A stretch of DNA of 32,982 bases from Anaerotignum sp. (lineage in GTDB: Bacteria > Bacillota > Clostridia > Lachnospirales > Anaerotignaceae), in contig JAHHTW010000022.1 of the NCBI GenBank assembly GCA_020024265.1, positions 1 to 32,982 on the forward strand. Direction: 5' to 3'. The notes under the pieces were generated by a model that searched no databases, was not told the origin of the DNA, and was given only the letters and a program-made list of their open reading frames with translations. Positions 31,060-32,982 of the stretch are shown here, piece after piece (the stretch's first letter is position 1; each line of letters opens with the position of its first letter). Made by a program: the position numbers and the translations under genes.

Positions 31060-31950
31060 TTATCCCTCCTTTACAATATGCAATGTACGCTGTGGATAGG
31101 GAATCTCAATTTTTTCTGCGTCCAGTCTGTTTTTGATACGACGACGCAGCTCTGCCTCCACTGCAATATTTGTCTTGATCCGGCATTTTGCAACAATTTT
31201 TATGGTCACAGCGGAATCGTCCAGACCGGTAATGCCTACAATTTCCGGTGTTTGCAAAATATCCTGCATATCCGTTGTTTTGGTCATTTCGTCTTCTAAA
31301 ATTTTCAATACATCATTGATATTGGCATCATAGGATACGCCAACCGTCACCACAGCATTGATAAACTCACGGCAAAGATTGGTTACCGTACCAACGGAAC
31401 CATTGGGTATGATATGCACACACCCCTGTGGGTCACGCAGTTTTGTAGAACGCAGTGTGACGCTCTCTACCGTACCGGTAATATTTTGTATGGTGACAAT
31501 ATCGCCTACGGCATAATGGTCTTCAAAGAGTATAAAAAAACCATCCATCATATCGGTCACAATGCTCTGCGCGCCCAGACCAACGGCAACAGAGCCTGCA
31601 CTGGCAACAATCACAAGAGAGCTGCGGTCTACGCCCAAAAATCCCAGCACTGTACAAATACCGATAAAATACACCACATACTTTGAGATACTGGATGTGA
31701 TGGAATTGAGTGTGCGTGCTTTTCGTTCTGTCATTGCCATTCTTTGTTTTTTCGTTTGTGCTGCGAAAAATTTTTTCAACAGACGATTGATGATGCGAAT
31801 GAGCAGCCAGCAGCCAAACAATACCAATATCACCTTAAGCAATATAATACCAATCGAAATCGCCAACATTCCGATTTGTTCCATACTCGGCAAAAACTGC
31901 TCGTAAAATGCTTTTTCTACATTTGCAATCGCTTCTGTCGTTTCCTGCAT
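31060..31950 (-). CDS. Small-conductance mechanosensitive channel (MscS family)
   Basis: A 296-aa membrane channel that opens under membrane tension and lets solutes out after osmotic downshock. Three membrane segments occur at about 25-50, 83-105 and 110-140; the pore-lining TM3 is ASAGSVAVGLGAQSIVTDMMDGFFILFED. The MscS beta domain follows (YAVGDIVTIQNITGTVESV, LRSTKLRDPQG, HIIPNGSV) and then a C-terminal alpha/beta domain (GVSYDANINDVLKILED). Length and layout resemble YkuT-type channels of Bacillus. AAGGGAAG precedes the ATG. It lies 17 bases after the amidotransferase-like gene and its 3' end provides the DUF951 ribosome binding site. Confidence 0.95.
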   Translation of the reverse strand: MQETTEAIANVEKAFYEQFLPSMEQIGMLAISIGIILLKVILVLFGCWLLIRIINRLLKKFFAAQTKKQRMAMTERKARTLNSITSSISKYVVYFIGICTVLGFLGVDRSSLVIVASAGSVAVGLGAQSIVTDMMDGFFILFEDHYAVGDIVTIQNITGTVESVTLRSTKLRDPQGCVHIIPNGSVGTVTNLCREFINAVVTVGVSYDANINDVLKILEDEMTKTTDMQDILQTPEIVGITGLDDSAVTIKIVAKCRIKTNIAVEAELRRRIKNRLDAEKIEIPYPQRTLHIVKEG

Positions 31951-31967
31951 ATCGTTTCTTCCCTTCT

Positions 31968-32663
31968 TTACGGATGTTGATAACGCTTTGCTGCCTGCAC
32001 AAAGCGTTCAAATAAAGCCATTTGTTCTTTTGTCTGCATTGCCTCCGGATGCCACTGCACCCCCACCACAAAATCATACTCCGGGTTTTCGATTGCTTCT
32101 GTGAGTGCATCTGTGCTTTTGGCACTGATCATAAAGCCGGCACCCAATTTGGATACTGCCTGATGATGCACAGAATTGACGACAATGCTTTTGGTCTGCC
32201 ACAATGCTGCAAGCAGGCTGTCTTGTTGTATTTGTATACTATGTGTGGCATAGGATCGTGGCGCTTGTTGGTTATGCTTGAGTGTAGAGTGCGTCTGCAC
32301 ACCAATATCCTGATAAATGCTGCCACCTGTGGCAATATTCATAATCTGCATACCACGGCAGACACCGAGCAACGGAAGCGCTCTTTGCAGTGCTTCTTTA
32401 CAAAGATGCAGTTCATATGCATCACGCAAGGGTGAGATTTCGCCATTTTGCAAAATGGGTTCTTCGCCAAAGAGCAAAGGATCAATATCGCCACCGCCGG
32501 TGAACAAAATCCCCTGTACAAAGTCCGGAAACGGTGTATCCGGAAAGAGCATCACAGGAATGCCGCCTGCAAGCAATACAGCATCACTATAGTTTTTGCT
32601 GATTTTGAAACGTGTTTTTGCATAAGAATAATCCGGTGTAATACCAATAATCGGTTTTTGCAT
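31968..32663 (-). CDS. Gamma-glutamyl-gamma-aminobutyrate hydrolase family (peptidase C26) protein
   Basis: A 231-aa class-I glutamine amidotransferase-fold hydrolase. The catalytic triad is visible: Cys102 in LGVCRGMQIMN, His205 and Glu207 in VGVQWHPEA. ILFTGGGDIDPLLFGEEP (about 52-69) and the early GITPDYS are typical of the PuuD/C26 branch, which splits gamma-glutamyl-GABA or related compounds in polyamine and amino-acid use. The exact substrate is not shown. A promoter at 32719-32747 and AGGTGG before the ATG make it the first gene of the run with MscS. Confidence 0.92.
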   Translation of the reverse strand: MQKPIIGITPDYSYAKTRFKISKNYSDAVLLAGGIPVMLFPDTPFPDFVQGILFTGGGDIDPLLFGEEPILQNGEISPLRDAYELHLCKEALQRALPLLGVCRGMQIMNIATGGSIYQDIGVQTHSTLKHNQQAPRSYATHSIQIQQDSLLAALWQTKSIVVNSVHHQAVSKLGAGFMISAKSTDALTEAIENPEYDFVVGVQWHPEAMQTKEQMALFERFVQAAKRYQHP

Positions 32664-32718
32664 ATCTATTCCACCTCATTTTGGGTCAGCACATGCATGC
32701 AAATTGCCCTTTTTCATA

Positions 32719-32747
32719 AGTATACAAAAATCCCCTTCATTTTGCAA
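32719..32747 (-). promoter_or_regulatory. Promoter of the amidotransferase - MscS - DUF951 operon
   Basis: On the minus strand TTGCAA (32747-32742) and TATACT (32724-32719) are 17 bases apart. Confidence 0.65.
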
Positions 32748-32773
32748 CCACAACTCCATACAACCAAAAGAAA

Positions 32774-32982
32774 AGACCTTGGGGCTTTGCCCCAATGCCC
32801 CACAAGGGACTTCGCCCCTTGACCCGATTACGGACAAGGTCTATGGGATATGGGCAAAGGCTTGGCAAGTGTAAGCTCGGAAGTAAGACCTTGGGGCTTT
32901 GCCCCAATGCCCCACAAGGGACTTCGCCCCTTGACCCGATTACGGACAAGGTCTATGGGATATGGGCAAAGGCTTGGCAAGT
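32774..32982 (-). repeat. Two tandem 112-bp palindromic repeat units, copy F
   Basis: The first unit is 32774-32885; the second starts at 32886 and is cut by the window end after 97 bases, all identical to the first. Each begins AGACCTTG and has hairpins TTGGGGC-ttt-GCCCCAA and CAAGGG-n7-CCCTTG, closed by CAAGGTCT. A 43-base spacer completes the unit. This is the reverse orientation of copy D, with the same core. Confidence 0.95.

Overview
The window looks like a chromosomal segment of a Clostridia-type member of the Bacillota, probably Lachnospirales. The reasons are DnaD plus DnaC/DnaI-type primosome genes, RecD2, YrdC-RpiB-Upp-TagO gene order, a SAM-I riboswitch before metK, AGGAGG ribosome binding sites and TTGnnn-N17-TAnnnT promoters. 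The genus cannot be fixed from the sequence alone. I see no rRNA, tRNA or CRISPR array.

Bases 1-3500 are accessory. They hold the tail of a serine recombinase, a small secreted protein, a secreted CHAP-domain protein with two stalk-like (copper amine oxidase N-like) domains, and the decayed 5' end of an IS256-type insertion sequence fused in frame to another stalk-domain protein. Next comes a BlaI-like repressor with an M56 (BlaR1-like) membrane peptidase, preceded by two matching 16-bp operators.

Bases 6.7-14.5 kb are core genes on the minus strand: murA, a YycJ-like metallo-hydrolase and rlmH; then a DUF1846 protein; then recD2-comFC. A 0.95-kb gene-free region (14.5-15.45 kb) follows. It holds a candidate minus-strand small RNA of about 190 nt with cytosine-rich loops, divergent from a DtxR-type iron regulator that is followed by an ArsB/NhaD-like permease. 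A thioesterase, the primosome pair dnaC-like/dnaD, tagO, upp, rpiB, ywlC and a SEC-C protein run on the minus strand.

Bases 23.7-29.8 kb run on the plus strand: a COG2426 membrane protein, rsmA, riboswitch-controlled metK, and a copper ATPase with a CopZ-like domain fused to its C-terminus. The CopZ part keeps its own ribosome binding site and ATG, so a free chaperone may also be made. The right end is a minus-strand run: class-I glutamine amidotransferase, MscS channel, DUF951 and a secreted protein.

A GC-rich palindromic repeat family is scattered through intergenic gaps (6.5, 6.7, 25.2, 25.35, 30.0 and 32.8 kb), twice in tandem. The most unusual items are the copA-copZ fusion, the sRNA/DtxR/permease locus, the repeat family, and interlocked 10-bp stems at the end of the DUF1846 gene.
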